A stretch of 6,286 bases of DNA, taken from positions 1 through 6,286 of the forward strand of contig DVHA01000136.1 in assembly GCA_018712425.1 (NCBI GenBank), read 5' to 3'. Origin of the DNA: Candidatus Faecivivens stercoravium (GTDB lineage Bacteria > Bacillota > Clostridia > Oscillospirales > Ruminococcaceae). The notes beneath the pieces were generated by a model, which was not told the origin of the DNA, did not search any database, and was given only the letters and a program-made list of their open reading frames with translations. Both the position numbers and the translations under genes were made by a program. This document shows positions 1 through 5,871 of the stretch, one piece after another (positions within the stretch are counted from its first letter, which is position 1; the number at the start of each line of letters is the position of its first letter).

Positions 1-152
1 GCCGTCCCGGACGCTTCTTCCGGCGTACTTTCGGAAGAAACCGGTGAAGTAGGTTCACTGGCCGGTTCCGAAACATCTTCCTGCCCGCCGCATCCGCCGA
101 GCGCCGCCGCCAGCATCGCCGCCGCAATTAAAATCCAAAGCTGTTTTTTCAT
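1..152 (-). CDS. Tandem-family lipoprotein, N-terminal part only (cut by window edge)
   Basis: This is the first 50 codons of a third member of the lipoprotein family; the rest lies beyond position 1. It begins MKKQLWILIAAAMLAAALGG followed by Cys21: a short basic N-terminus, a hydrophobic stretch and an LGGC lipobox (residues 18-21). This predicts cleavage by signal peptidase II and lipid anchoring on the outer face of the membrane. A Ser/Glu/Pro/Thr-rich linker follows. A GGGAGGG ribosome binding site sits at 160-166. The start lies 29 bp after the stop of the upstream paralog (182-1330) with no promoter or terminator seen between, so the two are probably co-transcribed. Residues 1-50 differ from that paralog only at positions 5 and 7, and the DNA from 1 to 165 matches 1179-1343 with four mismatches. 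Function is unknown. Confidence 0.85.
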   Translation of the reverse strand, partial: MKKQLWILIAAAMLAAALGGCGGQEDVSEPASEPTSPVSSESTPEEASGT

Positions 153-165
153 CAGAATTCCCTCC
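1..165. repeat. Copy A of the 165-bp near-identical direct repeat
   Basis: Partner of the copy at 1179-1343, in the same orientation and offset by 1178 bp. That offset is about one gene plus its spacer, as expected from tandem gene duplication or later gene conversion. Because copy A runs to the window edge, the true repeat may be longer. Confidence 0.95.
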
Positions 166-181
166 CAGTTCCAGTATATTG

Positions 182-1330
182 TTACTGAAGGGGATAAACC
201 ACCCCTTCAAATTCAATGGCGTCGATACGGTCGTAGTCGGGGAAGATTTCCGCATGATCTTCCGAATAAACGATACAGGCCGAAACCTGCCGCCAGTCAT
301 ATTCGCCCGCTACCGTCGCCGTTTCCTTAACCACCGGGACATAGGTCGGCCCGGCGGAGTAGAGGTTGCAGTTCCACCCTGCCCCATCGCCTGGAATCGT
401 ATAAACCACCTCGTCCCCATCCAGCAGCTTGATGGGGGCGAGGTCCGCCACACTCTCCGGTACCGGAACGCCGATCATCGCAAAGTCAATGACAAAAGAA
501 AGGGGCGAAAGCTGGGCTGCAACCGGCGCAAGCCCTTCCCGGGTATTATCCACTCGGGGGAAAACGGCCGTCCGGCTGTCGATCAGATAATCCTCCAGAC
601 GCAGATCAATGTCAAAGGCAAACGGCGTCATAAAACGCTGCGACAGCTGCACATAGGGAAAAGCCGCGAAATAAGAAAAGGTGAGGGTATTATCATCAGT
701 CAGCGCGCCAAAGGAACCGCCGCCCGGCCGGGAAGCGGGACCGGGTGAACGGTCGTCCCATGTGGAATCAAGCTCAAGGTAGCCGTCAAAATGATCCGAA
801 AAAGACAACTCACAGATTGTAAGATAACCGTCGGATTTCAGCGACGTAACCGACACCGATAGGCCAGTCTCCGGATCTTCAAGCGCTTCGCCGAGGGCCG
901 TAAGGGTCGGGACGTCGTGGACAGTCTCAATCACCTTTTCTTCCGGTGTCATCGTCAGGCCCCCGTCCAGCAGCGGGTCATCGGGAGAAAGCGACTGCCA
1001 CCAGGCTTTGATCTTGCCGACCGTATCCCCTTCCGCCGCCGTTTCCGGGCGGAGGGGCGGAATGGACATCAGGTCAAAATCCGGAAACAAGTCCAGTATC
1101 TGATCGGAGGGCGTATCATCCGGAATCGACCAGAATTCCCCCACAGGCTGCTCCCCTGCCGGTTCCGGGTCGGAAGCGGCCGTCCCGGACGCTTCTTCCG
1201 GCGTGCTTTCGGAAGAAACCGGTGAAGTAGGTTCACTGGCCGGTTCCGAAACATCTTCCTGCCCGCCGCATCCGCCGAGCGCCGCCGCCAACATCGCCGC
1301 CGCAATTAAAAGCCAAAACTGTTTTTTCAT
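182..1330 (-). CDS. Secreted lipoprotein of unknown function, tandem paralog 2
   Basis: A 382-residue predicted surface lipoprotein. The signal peptide is residues 1-20 with an LGGC lipobox and lipidated Cys21. A low-complexity Ser/Glu/Pro/Thr linker spans about 22-64, and a folded acidic region runs from FWS (66-68) to the C-terminus. It is clearly paralogous to the gene at 1504-2574. Shared landmarks are FWS near the N-terminus, a TVG...W...DDPL segment, SDGYLT/SDGYVT, PFAFD-DL-LE, VDNT, QLSPLS/QVSPLS followed by an IG-P motif, AGEYD-R, and an ending of the type IDA-EFEG-VYP-Q. No transmembrane segment follows the signal peptide, and I see no enzymatic motif. The start is fixed by AGGAGGG at 1338-1344 and by the signal peptide. 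A TATAAT promoter lies about 100 bp upstream. I do not recognise the domain; a surface binding or sensing role is conceivable but unsupported. Confidence 0.88.
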   Translation of the reverse strand: MKKQFWLLIAAAMLAAALGGCGGQEDVSEPASEPTSPVSSESTPEEASGTAASDPEPAGEQPVGEFWSIPDDTPSDQILDLFPDFDLMSIPPLRPETAAEGDTVGKIKAWWQSLSPDDPLLDGGLTMTPEEKVIETVHDVPTLTALGEALEDPETGLSVSVTSLKSDGYLTICELSFSDHFDGYLELDSTWDDRSPGPASRPGGGSFGALTDDNTLTFSYFAAFPYVQLSQRFMTPFAFDIDLRLEDYLIDSRTAVFPRVDNTREGLAPVAAQLSPLSFVIDFAMIGVPVPESVADLAPIKLLDGDEVVYTIPGDGAGWNCNLYSAGPTYVPVVKETATVAGEYDWRQVSACIVYSEDHAEIFPDYDRIDAIEFEGVVYPLQ

Positions 1331-1343
1331 CAGAATTCCCTCC
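1179..1343. repeat. Copy B of a 165-bp near-identical direct repeat (5' ends of two lipoprotein genes)
   Basis: Positions 1179-1343 align without gaps to 1-165. I count four mismatches: window positions 27, 113, 134 and 140 against their partners 1178 bp further on. The repeat covers the ribosome binding site, start codon, signal peptide and most of the linker. Similarity stops abruptly just upstream of the ribosome binding site. Two mismatches are synonymous and two change residues 5 and 7 (Leu/Phe and Ile/Leu). The other end of the repeat is hidden by the window edge. Confidence 0.95.
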
Positions 1344-1427
1344 TGTCGGTAAGAATACCGGGATTGTCACAGAAGCGGATAAGCCTCCGTTGGTTCCCTT
1401 TTTTGGCAAACATCTCTACTTGATTTT

Positions 1428-1457
1428 ATTATACCCTATCCGGAAGCCGGAAAGCAA
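1428..1457 (-). promoter_or_regulatory. Predicted sigma-A promoter of lipoprotein gene 2
   Basis: On the minus strand a perfect TATAAT (-10) lies at 1428-1433. A weak TTGCTT (-35) lies at 1452-1457, with an 18-bp spacer. Transcription would start near 1421 and leave a leader of about 90 nt before the ATG at 1330. The -10 is strong and the -35 poor, which may mean activation by a regulator. An 8-bp direct repeat, atccggaa on the plus strand, lies at 1438-1445 and 1464-1471, flanking the -35 element. Confidence 0.6.
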
Positions 1458-1503
1458 CCACCAATCCGGAAATTTTAGTTTGTTTTTGTCTATTTTCCAC
1501 ATT

Positions 1504-2574
1504 TTATTGGACGGGATAGACGGTCCCTTCAAACTCGACGGCATCGATTTCCTCCAATGCCGGAATCAGCTCCTCATCTGCCTGGCCGGTGACCAGCAGG
1601 GTGAAAAGCCGCCGGTAGTCGTATTCCCCCGCCGCCAGCGGGACTTCCGCCGGGATAAAGTCATAGCCCGCGTCGGTAATCGACCATTGGGCCGGGGTGT
1701 AATCCACCGCTTCCTGCCCATCCGCAAGCAGCACCACCGGTTCCTCCACCGCCGCCCCTTCCGGTATCTCTCCGATCACCGCGAAGGTCACCGCCACCGA
1801 CAGGGGCGAAACCTGGATATACACCGGCTCAAAGCCCGGTTCGGTGTTGTCCACCGGCGGGAGGCCGGCCGTCTTCACCTCGGTCATGCAGCCCTCCAGC
1901 GGCAGGTCGACGTCAAAGGCGAAGGGGAGGTCAGCGTGGTCGCTGATCTGCTCCACCGGCAGGGCCGACCGCACCAGCACATCGGTCTGTCCCTCCGAAT
2001 CCGCGTACAGCGGCCCGACCCAATAGGAAAGGCCCTCCTCCGGCACCATCCGGTCGTCCGGGCCGGTAAACCGCAGGCCGTTCCCCTCCGGGAAATCGGT
2101 ATCCGCCGGGTAGTTGAAGGTGAGCCGGGTGACATATCCGTCCGAAACGACCTGCGAGAGGGTGACTGAATTTTCCCCCTTTTCCAGCGTCTCCCCGACG
2201 CCGCCCAGCACCGGGTAGGTGTGCTCGATCGTCCGGGTGCGGCTGGCGGCGTCAGAATACCGGGGGGAAACCAGCGGGTCGTCCGCCGGCAAGCCCGCCC
2301 AGTAGTCCAAAAGCTCCCCGACCGTCTCCGCCTCGGTTTCGCCCGACTGAAGCGGCTGGCCGATGGCGTAGAGGTATTCCGGTTCGATTTCCGAAAGCGG
2401 CGTATCCGGGTCGAGCGACCAGAAATCCCCCGTGGGCCGTTCTTCCAAAGTCATTTCGGGGGCGGGCCGGGAGGCTTCCGCCTCGGAAACGGGTTCCGCA
2501 TCCCCACCGCATCCACCAAGCACGCCGGCTGTCAATATCCCCATCATCAGGAAAGTCAAAATCCGTTTTTTCAT
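1504..2574 (-). CDS. Secreted lipoprotein of unknown function, tandem paralog 1
   Basis: A 356-residue predicted lipoprotein. Residues 1-21 form a signal peptide (MKKR, then a hydrophobic core) with lipobox L19-G-G-C22. A short linker follows to about residue 49, and the conserved body begins at FWS (51-53). It is homologous to the gene at 182-1330 through the same landmarks: TVG...W...DDPL, SDGYVT, PFAFDVDLPLE, PVDNT, QVSPLS, AGEYDYR and EFEGTVYPVQ at the end. Its signal peptide and linker differ from those of the other two copies. An in-frame ATG at 2646 would add 24 residues, but it lies upstream of the predicted promoter and would bury the signal peptide. The ATG at 2574 has AAAGGAGG at 2583-2590, eight bases away, and is chosen. 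No intrinsic terminator is seen in the 173 bp after its stop. Function is unknown. Confidence 0.88.
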   Translation of the reverse strand: MKKRILTFLMMGILTAGVLGGCGGDAEPVSEAEASRPAPEMTLEERPTGDFWSLDPDTPLSEIEPEYLYAIGQPLQSGETEAETVGELLDYWAGLPADDPLVSPRYSDAASRTRTIEHTYPVLGGVGETLEKGENSVTLSQVVSDGYVTRLTFNYPADTDFPEGNGLRFTGPDDRMVPEEGLSYWVGPLYADSEGQTDVLVRSALPVEQISDHADLPFAFDVDLPLEGCMTEVKTAGLPPVDNTEPGFEPVYIQVSPLSVAVTFAVIGEIPEGAAVEEPVVLLADGQEAVDYTPAQWSITDAGYDFIPAEVPLAAGEYDYRRLFTLLVTGQADEELIPALEEIDAVEFEGTVYPVQ

Positions 2575-2582
2575 CTGGAAAA

Positions 2583-2590
2583 CCTCCTTT
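2583..2590 (-). promoter_or_regulatory. Ribosome binding site that fixes the start of lipoprotein gene 1
   Basis: AAAGGAGG on the minus strand, eight bases before the ATG at 2574. It decides against the longer reading frame that opens at 2646. Confidence 0.85.
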
Positions 2591-2605
2591 TCCTTTTCTA
2601 TTTCC

Positions 2606-2634
2606 ATCATACCAGCGTCTGATTTTTGATGCAA
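2606..2634 (-). promoter_or_regulatory. Predicted sigma-A promoter of lipoprotein gene 1
   Basis: TTGCAT (-35, 2629-2634) and TATGAT (-10, 2606-2611) on the minus strand with an exact 17-bp spacer. A TG-n extension precedes the -10. The start point would be near 2599, giving a short leader of about 25 nt. Just upstream, gcaaaa (2643-2648) and ttttgc (2657-2662) form a 6-bp inverted repeat that could bind a regulator, but this is speculative. Confidence 0.7.
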
Positions 2635-2696
2635 GGGGGTATGCAAAATCTAAGGGTTTTGCGACAAAAATTAAGGTAAAGTAATCCGGCATACAA

Positions 2697-2733
2697 AAAT
2701 CCCGGCCCCTCCAAAGCGGAAAGGCCGGGATTT
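2697..2733 (-). terminator. Intrinsic terminator, probably for xylB
   Basis: An 11-bp perfect stem (2697-2707 with 2723-2733, core atcccggcc/ggccgggat) with a 15-nt loop. Reading the minus strand, the stem runs into TTTTT at 2699-2695. It lies about 230 bp past the xylB stop (2961) and upstream of the lipoprotein promoter, so it should end xylB transcripts and insulate the lipoprotein genes. The plus-strand side has a weaker T-rich tail (tttatt). Confidence 0.8.
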
Positions 2734-2769
2734 ATTCTACCGAAAATATTCTTTTGGATTATTTTTTGG

Positions 2770-2945
2770 GTGCTGCGCACGCTTCGTTATAAGCGGCAAA
2801 GCCGTGGACAGCTTCGGAAGTACAGAAAGTAGGAGCCTGGGAAAGGGCTCTGCCCCTTCCATTCCCGCAAGCCCTTTAAAAAGGGCTTGACCCTAAACTT
2901 CTAATCTTCGCACGTTCCTTCGTAACTTTGGCGCCAGCGCCGGTT
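2770..2945. repeat. Palindrome-rich intergenic block, candidate dispersed repeat
   Basis: This non-coding block between the xylB stop and its terminator is packed with short inverted repeats: cgctt/aagcg (2780-2795), cggc/gccg (2794-2804), an imperfect ggaaaggg/ccccttcc hairpin (about 2840-2860), a 9-bp perfect stem caagccctt/aagggcttg (2868-2876 with 2881-2889) and ggcgc/gcgcc (2930-2941). Related words bound it as an imperfect direct repeat: cgcacg then cttcgtta at 2776-2789, and cgcacg then ttccttcgtaa at 2909-2925. None of the hairpins has a T-tail on the minus strand, so they are not ordinary terminators. From memory, similar GC-rich palindromic spacers occur in many copies in Oscillospirales genomes, but copy number cannot be seen from one window. 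No gene is supported here. Confidence 0.4.
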
Positions 2946-2960
2946 GCCGCGTTCTGTTTT

Positions 2961-4487
2961 TTAATCCAGCGCCGCCAACTTCTTGTAGCTCTCCTTGAGG
3001 GCGGGGTACAGCTCGGTGTAGAGCTGGTAGAAGGGGGCGTACTTGGCGCTGTTTTCGGGGATCGGGGCCTGGACTTTATCGGTGCGGATGATCGCCCGGC
3101 AGGCTTCCGGGACCGAGGCGTACTCGCCGGCGCCCACCATCGCGAGGATCGCGACGCCGAGGGCGGGGCCTTCCCGGTTGGCGGCCGTCTTGACTTCGCA
3201 GCCGTAGAGGTCGGCCAGCATCTGCCGCCAGATCTTGGAGGTGCCGCCGCCGCCGCAGGCCATCATGTCGGAAACCGGGACGCCCATCCCGCCGATGATA
3301 TTCTTGCAGTCGTTGAGGGAATAGGCGACCCCCTCCAGCACCGCCCGGAGCAGGTCCCGTTTCTGGTGGATCGCCGACAGGCCGAAGAAGACGCCGCGGC
3401 AGTCGGGGTCGAGGTGGGGGGTCCGTTCGCCCATCAGGTAGGGGAGATAGAGAAGTCGGTTCGAGCCGATCGGGGACTGTTCCGCCTGCTGGTCCATCAG
3501 GTAATAGGGGGCGACGCCCATCTGGGCCGCCGTCTCCTTTTCGGACTCGCAGAAGTTGTCCCTAAACCACTTGAGGGAGAGCCCGGCGCCCTGGGTGACG
3601 CCCATGATGTGCCACTGGCCGGGGACGGCGCAGCAGAAGGTGTGGACCCGGCCCTTGGGATCGATCGAGACGGTCGAGGAGTGGGCGAAGACGACGCCGG
3701 AGGTGCCGATCGTCGTGAAGGCCTTGCCGTCCTCAACGACGCCGGTGCCGACCGCCGCCGCCGCGTTGTCGCCGGCGCCGCCGACGACGATGGTGCCCTC
3801 CTTCAGGCCGGTCAGGGCGGCCGCCTCGGCGGTCACGGTGCCGGTCACTTCGGGCGATTCATAGACCTTGCCCAGCAGGTTTTTGTCGATGTCCAGCTTT
3901 TCCAGCACCTCGTCCGACCAGCAGCGGTTCGGGACGTCCAGCAGCTGCATCCCGGAGGCGTCGGAGACCTCGGTTGCGAACTCGCCGGTCAGTTTATACC
4001 GGACATAGTCCTTCGGCAGCAGGATTTTCGCGCATTTGGCGTAATTTTCCGGCTCGTTGTTGCGGACCCAGAGGATTTTGGAGGCGGTAAAGCCGGTGAG
4101 GGCGGGGTTGGCGGTGATCTCGATCAGCCGTTTGGCGCCGACCTTCTCTGTAATTTCCTCGCACTCTTTCGCGGTCCGCTGGTCGCACCAGATGATCGAG
4201 CGGCGGATAACCTTGCCGTCCTTATCCAGCATGACCAGGCCGTGCATCTGGCCGGAGATGCCGATGCCCTTTACCTCGGCACTGTCGACGCCGCTCTGTT
4301 CCAGCACCATCCGGATGGTGCCGGCCGCCGCGTTCCACCAGTCGTCGGGGTCCTGTTCGGCGTAGCCGTTCTGGGGCTGGTAGAGGGGATATTCAATGGT
4401 CGCCGACGCGAGGGCGTGCCCCTCCCGATCGAAGAGGACCGTCTTGGTACCGGAAGTGCCGAGGTCAATGCCAATATAGTATGCCAT
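2961..4487 (-). CDS. xylB: Xylulokinase (FGGY-family carbohydrate kinase)
   Basis: Predicted cytoplasmic enzyme that phosphorylates D-xylulose with ATP to D-xylulose 5-phosphate, feeding the pentose phosphate pathway. At 508 residues it has the usual length for XylB. The N-terminal ATPase motif IGIDLGTSGTKT is at 5-16 with Asp8. The substrate-loop motif SGQMHG is at 78-83, as in xylulokinases, followed by WCDQRT at 100-105. GGAGDNAAAAVG at 236-247 holds the presumed catalytic base Asp240. GTSG is at 261-264, GERTPHLDP at 353-361 and the C-terminal FGGY signature region CGGGGTSKIWRQMLADLYG at 411-429. All key residues are intact. The start has AAAGGAGT at 4495-4502. It follows a LacI-type regulator on the same strand after a ~300-bp gap rich in hairpins. 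No xylA or transporter lies beside it. A related pentulose kinase is possible, but the SGQMHG motif favours xylulose. Confidence 0.93.
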   Translation of the reverse strand: MAYYIGIDLGTSGTKTVLFDREGHALASATIEYPLYQPQNGYAEQDPDDWWNAAAGTIRMVLEQSGVDSAEVKGIGISGQMHGLVMLDKDGKVIRRSIIWCDQRTAKECEEITEKVGAKRLIEITANPALTGFTASKILWVRNNEPENYAKCAKILLPKDYVRYKLTGEFATEVSDASGMQLLDVPNRCWSDEVLEKLDIDKNLLGKVYESPEVTGTVTAEAAALTGLKEGTIVVGGAGDNAAAAVGTGVVEDGKAFTTIGTSGVVFAHSSTVSIDPKGRVHTFCCAVPGQWHIMGVTQGAGLSLKWFRDNFCESEKETAAQMGVAPYYLMDQQAEQSPIGSNRLLYLPYLMGERTPHLDPDCRGVFFGLSAIHQKRDLLRAVLEGVAYSLNDCKNIIGGMGVPVSDMMACGGGGTSKIWRQMLADLYGCEVKTAANREGPALGVAILAMVGAGEYASVPEACRAIIRTDKVQAPIPENSAKYAPFYQLYTELYPALKESYKKLAALD

Positions 4488-4577
4488 AGAAAAGACTCCT
4501 TTTCATAGTTTATCGAAAAAGTCCCATTGTCCCGTTAAAGAGAAGAACTTTCCGAAGCGCAATAAAAATTAAATCAC

Positions 4578-4610
4578 ATTTTTTCCGGCGGCATGTACGG
4601 CGGAAAAAAT
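4578..4610. repeat. Hairpin 1 of the spacer array
   Basis: attttttccg (4578-4587) pairs perfectly with cggaaaaaat (4601-4610), giving a 10-bp stem and a 13-nt loop. It is the hairpin closest to xylB, about 90 bp before the start codon. Both arms are A/T-rich at the outer end, so it could act as a weak terminator or attenuator in either direction. Confidence 0.7.
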
Positions 4611-4657
4611 ACCTTGATCCGGGCAAGTGTCGACCGCATTTAATCACGGTTTTTCGG

Positions 4658-4678
4658 TTTCCCCGCTTTGCGGGGAAA
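4658..4678. repeat. Hairpin 2 of the spacer array
   Basis: tttccccgc (4658-4666) pairs perfectly with gcggggaaa (4670-4678) around a ttt loop. It is directly adjacent to hairpin 3 with no base between them. No T-tail follows on the minus strand. Confidence 0.8.
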
Positions 4679-4704
4679 TGCCGCCCAAGACTGTACGGGC
4701 GGCA
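4679..4704. repeat. Hairpin 3 of the spacer array
   Basis: tgccgccc (4679-4686) pairs perfectly with gggcggca (4697-4704), giving an 8-bp GC-rich stem with a 10-nt loop. It abuts hairpin 2. Confidence 0.75.
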
Positions 4705-4716
4705 AGAAAAAGCGCG

Positions 4717-4739
4717 GTGTATCTCCGCAGGAGATACAC
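4717..4739 (-). terminator. Hairpin 4 of the spacer array, possible weak terminator of the regulator gene
   Basis: gtgtatctcc (4717-4726) pairs perfectly with ggagatacac (4730-4739) around a 3-nt loop. On the minus strand the stem is followed by CGCGC and then TTTTTCTT. A T-rich tract five bases after the stem is looser than a classical intrinsic terminator, but it makes this the best candidate to end the regulator transcript, about 50 bp after its stop codon. It may equally be just one unit of the palindrome array. Confidence 0.4.
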
Positions 4740-4756
4740 GAAGCCCGGATGTTATC

Positions 4757-4782
4757 CTGTCGAAAAACTCGTTTTTCGACAG
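4757..4782. repeat. Hairpin 5 of the spacer array, beside the regulator stop codon
   Basis: ctgtcgaaaaac (4757-4768) pairs perfectly with gtttttcgacag (4771-4782), a 12-bp palindrome with a 2-nt centre (realistically 11 bp and a 4-nt loop). It begins 8 bp past the regulator stop. The adjoining T-run (4785-4790) is on the plus-strand 3' side, so it would work as a terminator for plus-strand transcription, although no plus-strand gene is present. On the minus strand no T-tail follows. Confidence 0.8.
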
Positions 4783-4789
4783 TCTTTTT

Positions 4790-5809
4790 TCATAGATTTT
4801 CCTGAATCCGGATGATGTTGTCCATATAGCAGAACTCCTCCGCCGGAGGGATGTTGTTGACCACCGCGTCGAAGAGGATCTGCACCGCCCGGTAGCCCTG
4901 GCGGAAAGGTTCCTGGCAGACGGTCGCCTGGATCAGGCCCGCCCGGACCAGCCGCCGGATCTCCTGGGTATCGTCGCAGGAGATGACCGTCAAGCCCTGG
5001 AGCCCCAGGTCCACCGCCGCCTGCATCCCGCCGACCGCGCCGGCCGCCGCGAAATAGAGGGTGTTGATTTCCGGGTGGGCCATGAGCATCTTGCGGGTTT
5101 CCTCGTAAGCGACCTCCTGCTCGTCCAAACTCTCGCAGACATCGGCAATGGCCGAGTCGGGCAGCTGTTTGACCGCGTCGGAGAACCCTTTCATCCGGCG
5201 GTTGTGGCCCAGCATCCGGATCGACCCGGTGACAATCCCCGCCCGGACGCCTTCCGGCCGCATCAGCCGCAGCATCCCCCCGGCGGTAATCCCCGACTGG
5301 TAGTAATTGCAGCCGACATAGCACAGCCGCCCGGTGTTTTCAATATCCGAGTTGACGGTGATCACCTTGATGCCCGCCGCCACCAGCTCGTTGATTTTCC
5401 GCTCGACCTCCGGCAGGTTGATGGGGCTGATGGCGATGCCGGAGACCCCGGCCGCCTGGAAATCGGACAGCTGCTGCAACTGCTGGGTAACATCATACCG
5501 GCGACCCCCGGCAATCTTGAGGGACAGGCCGAAGTCGGAATACTCATCAGCCGCTGTCTGCGCCCCTTTTAACAGGTCGTCAAAAAACTCATTCCCGTGG
5601 GCATTGGCGACAATGCCAAACGAAAGGTTTTTCCGCTGGTAGGCAAGGGCCTTCCCCGCCCGGTTGGGGGTATAGCCCATCTCTTCGGCGATCTGCAAAA
5701 TCCGCTTTTCCACCTCCGGCCGGACGTTCCCGCGGCCGTTGAGCGCCCGGTCGACGGTCCCGCGCGATACCCCCGCGAGCTCTGCAATCTGTTTTACGGT
5801 AACCGGCAT
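4790..5809 (-). CDS. LacI-family transcriptional regulator, probable sugar-responsive regulator of xylB
   Basis: A 339-residue DNA-binding regulator of typical LacI-family length. The N-terminal helix-turn-helix spans about residues 4-23 (VTVKQIAELAGVSRGTVDRA), and the hinge is around 49-57. A periplasmic-binding-protein-like ligand domain fills the rest: FGIVAN at 64-69, VITVNSDI at 149-156, YVGCNYYQSG at 164-173 and CDD at 278-280. The ligand domain resembles the ribose/xylose/inositol-binding type. The recognition helix reads TVDRALN rather than the common TVSRVLN. An in-frame ATG at 5830 would add seven residues but has no ribosome binding site. The ATG at 5809 follows AAGGGGG at about 5816-5822 and gives the classical LacI N-terminus. 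It precedes xylB on the same strand and has its own promoter and a possible operator over it. The inducer is not evident; xylose or xylulose is an inference from the neighbour. Confidence 0.9.
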   Translation of the reverse strand: MPVTVKQIAELAGVSRGTVDRALNGRGNVRPEVEKRILQIAEEMGYTPNRAGKALAYQRKNLSFGIVANAHGNEFFDDLLKGAQTAADEYSDFGLSLKIAGGRRYDVTQQLQQLSDFQAAGVSGIAISPINLPEVERKINELVAAGIKVITVNSDIENTGRLCYVGCNYYQSGITAGGMLRLMRPEGVRAGIVTGSIRMLGHNRRMKGFSDAVKQLPDSAIADVCESLDEQEVAYEETRKMLMAHPEINTLYFAAAGAVGGMQAAVDLGLQGLTVISCDDTQEIRRLVRAGLIQATVCQEPFRQGYRAVQILFDAVVNNIPPAEEFCYMDNIIRIQENL

Positions 5810-5855
5810 AGCCTTCCCCCTTTTCCACATTTTGAATTTCGTTATTGTGCCCGTG

Positions 5856-5871
5856 CACTGTATCTATAGTG
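5856..5871. promoter_or_regulatory. Candidate operator (imperfect palindrome) over the regulator promoter
   Basis: cactgtatctatagtg is a 16-bp imperfect palindrome in which 12 of 16 positions are symmetric (CACTnTAnnTAnAGTG). It overlaps the -10 element (5868-5873) and the predicted start point, where a repressor would block transcription. It lacks the central CG typical of many LacI-family operators. I did not find a second copy before xylB. Confidence 0.4.

Larger units (their letters stand above)
4488..4789. other. Hairpin-rich spacer between the regulator gene and xylB
   Basis: About 300 bp without a supported gene. It contains five separate hairpins (4578-4610, 4658-4678, 4679-4704, 4717-4739, 4757-4782), listed individually. 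I found no convincing sigma-A promoter for xylB; weak candidates such as GATAAA near 4511-4516 lack a proper -35. xylB may therefore be read through from the regulator promoter or use an unusual promoter. The plus-strand reading frame across 4627-4815 has no ribosome binding site and runs through the palindromes, so I do not call it a gene. Confidence 0.7.

Noticed and set aside
179..748. A 189-codon plus-strand frame opposite lipoprotein gene 2
   Set aside because: A shadow of the lipoprotein gene; no ribosome binding site or domain.
1390..2169. A 259-codon plus-strand frame opposite lipoprotein gene 1
   Set aside because: Rich in Arg, His and Gly with no recognisable domain. The opposite strand has a signal peptide, lipobox, ribosome binding site, promoter and a paralog.
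2575..2646. A 24-residue N-terminal extension of lipoprotein gene 1 starting at 2646
   Set aside because: The codon lies upstream of the predicted promoter and would place the signal peptide internally; the ATG at 2574 has an excellent ribosome binding site.
2928..4508. A 526-codon open reading frame on the plus strand opposite xylB
   Set aside because: It mirrors a GC-rich gene with strong XylB motifs. Its translation is low-complexity (Gly/Ala/Val/Asp/Arg rich), resembles no family and has no ribosome binding site.
4578..4782. CRISPR array or T-box/riboswitch as an explanation of the hairpin cluster
   Set aside because: The hairpins differ in sequence and spacing, so there is no direct-repeat/spacer pattern, and I could not find T-box or known riboswitch core motifs.
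4627..4815. A 62-codon plus-strand frame in the regulator-xylB spacer
   Set aside because: It runs straight through hairpins 2-5 and into the 3' end of the regulator gene, has no ribosome binding site and looks like translation of palindromic DNA.
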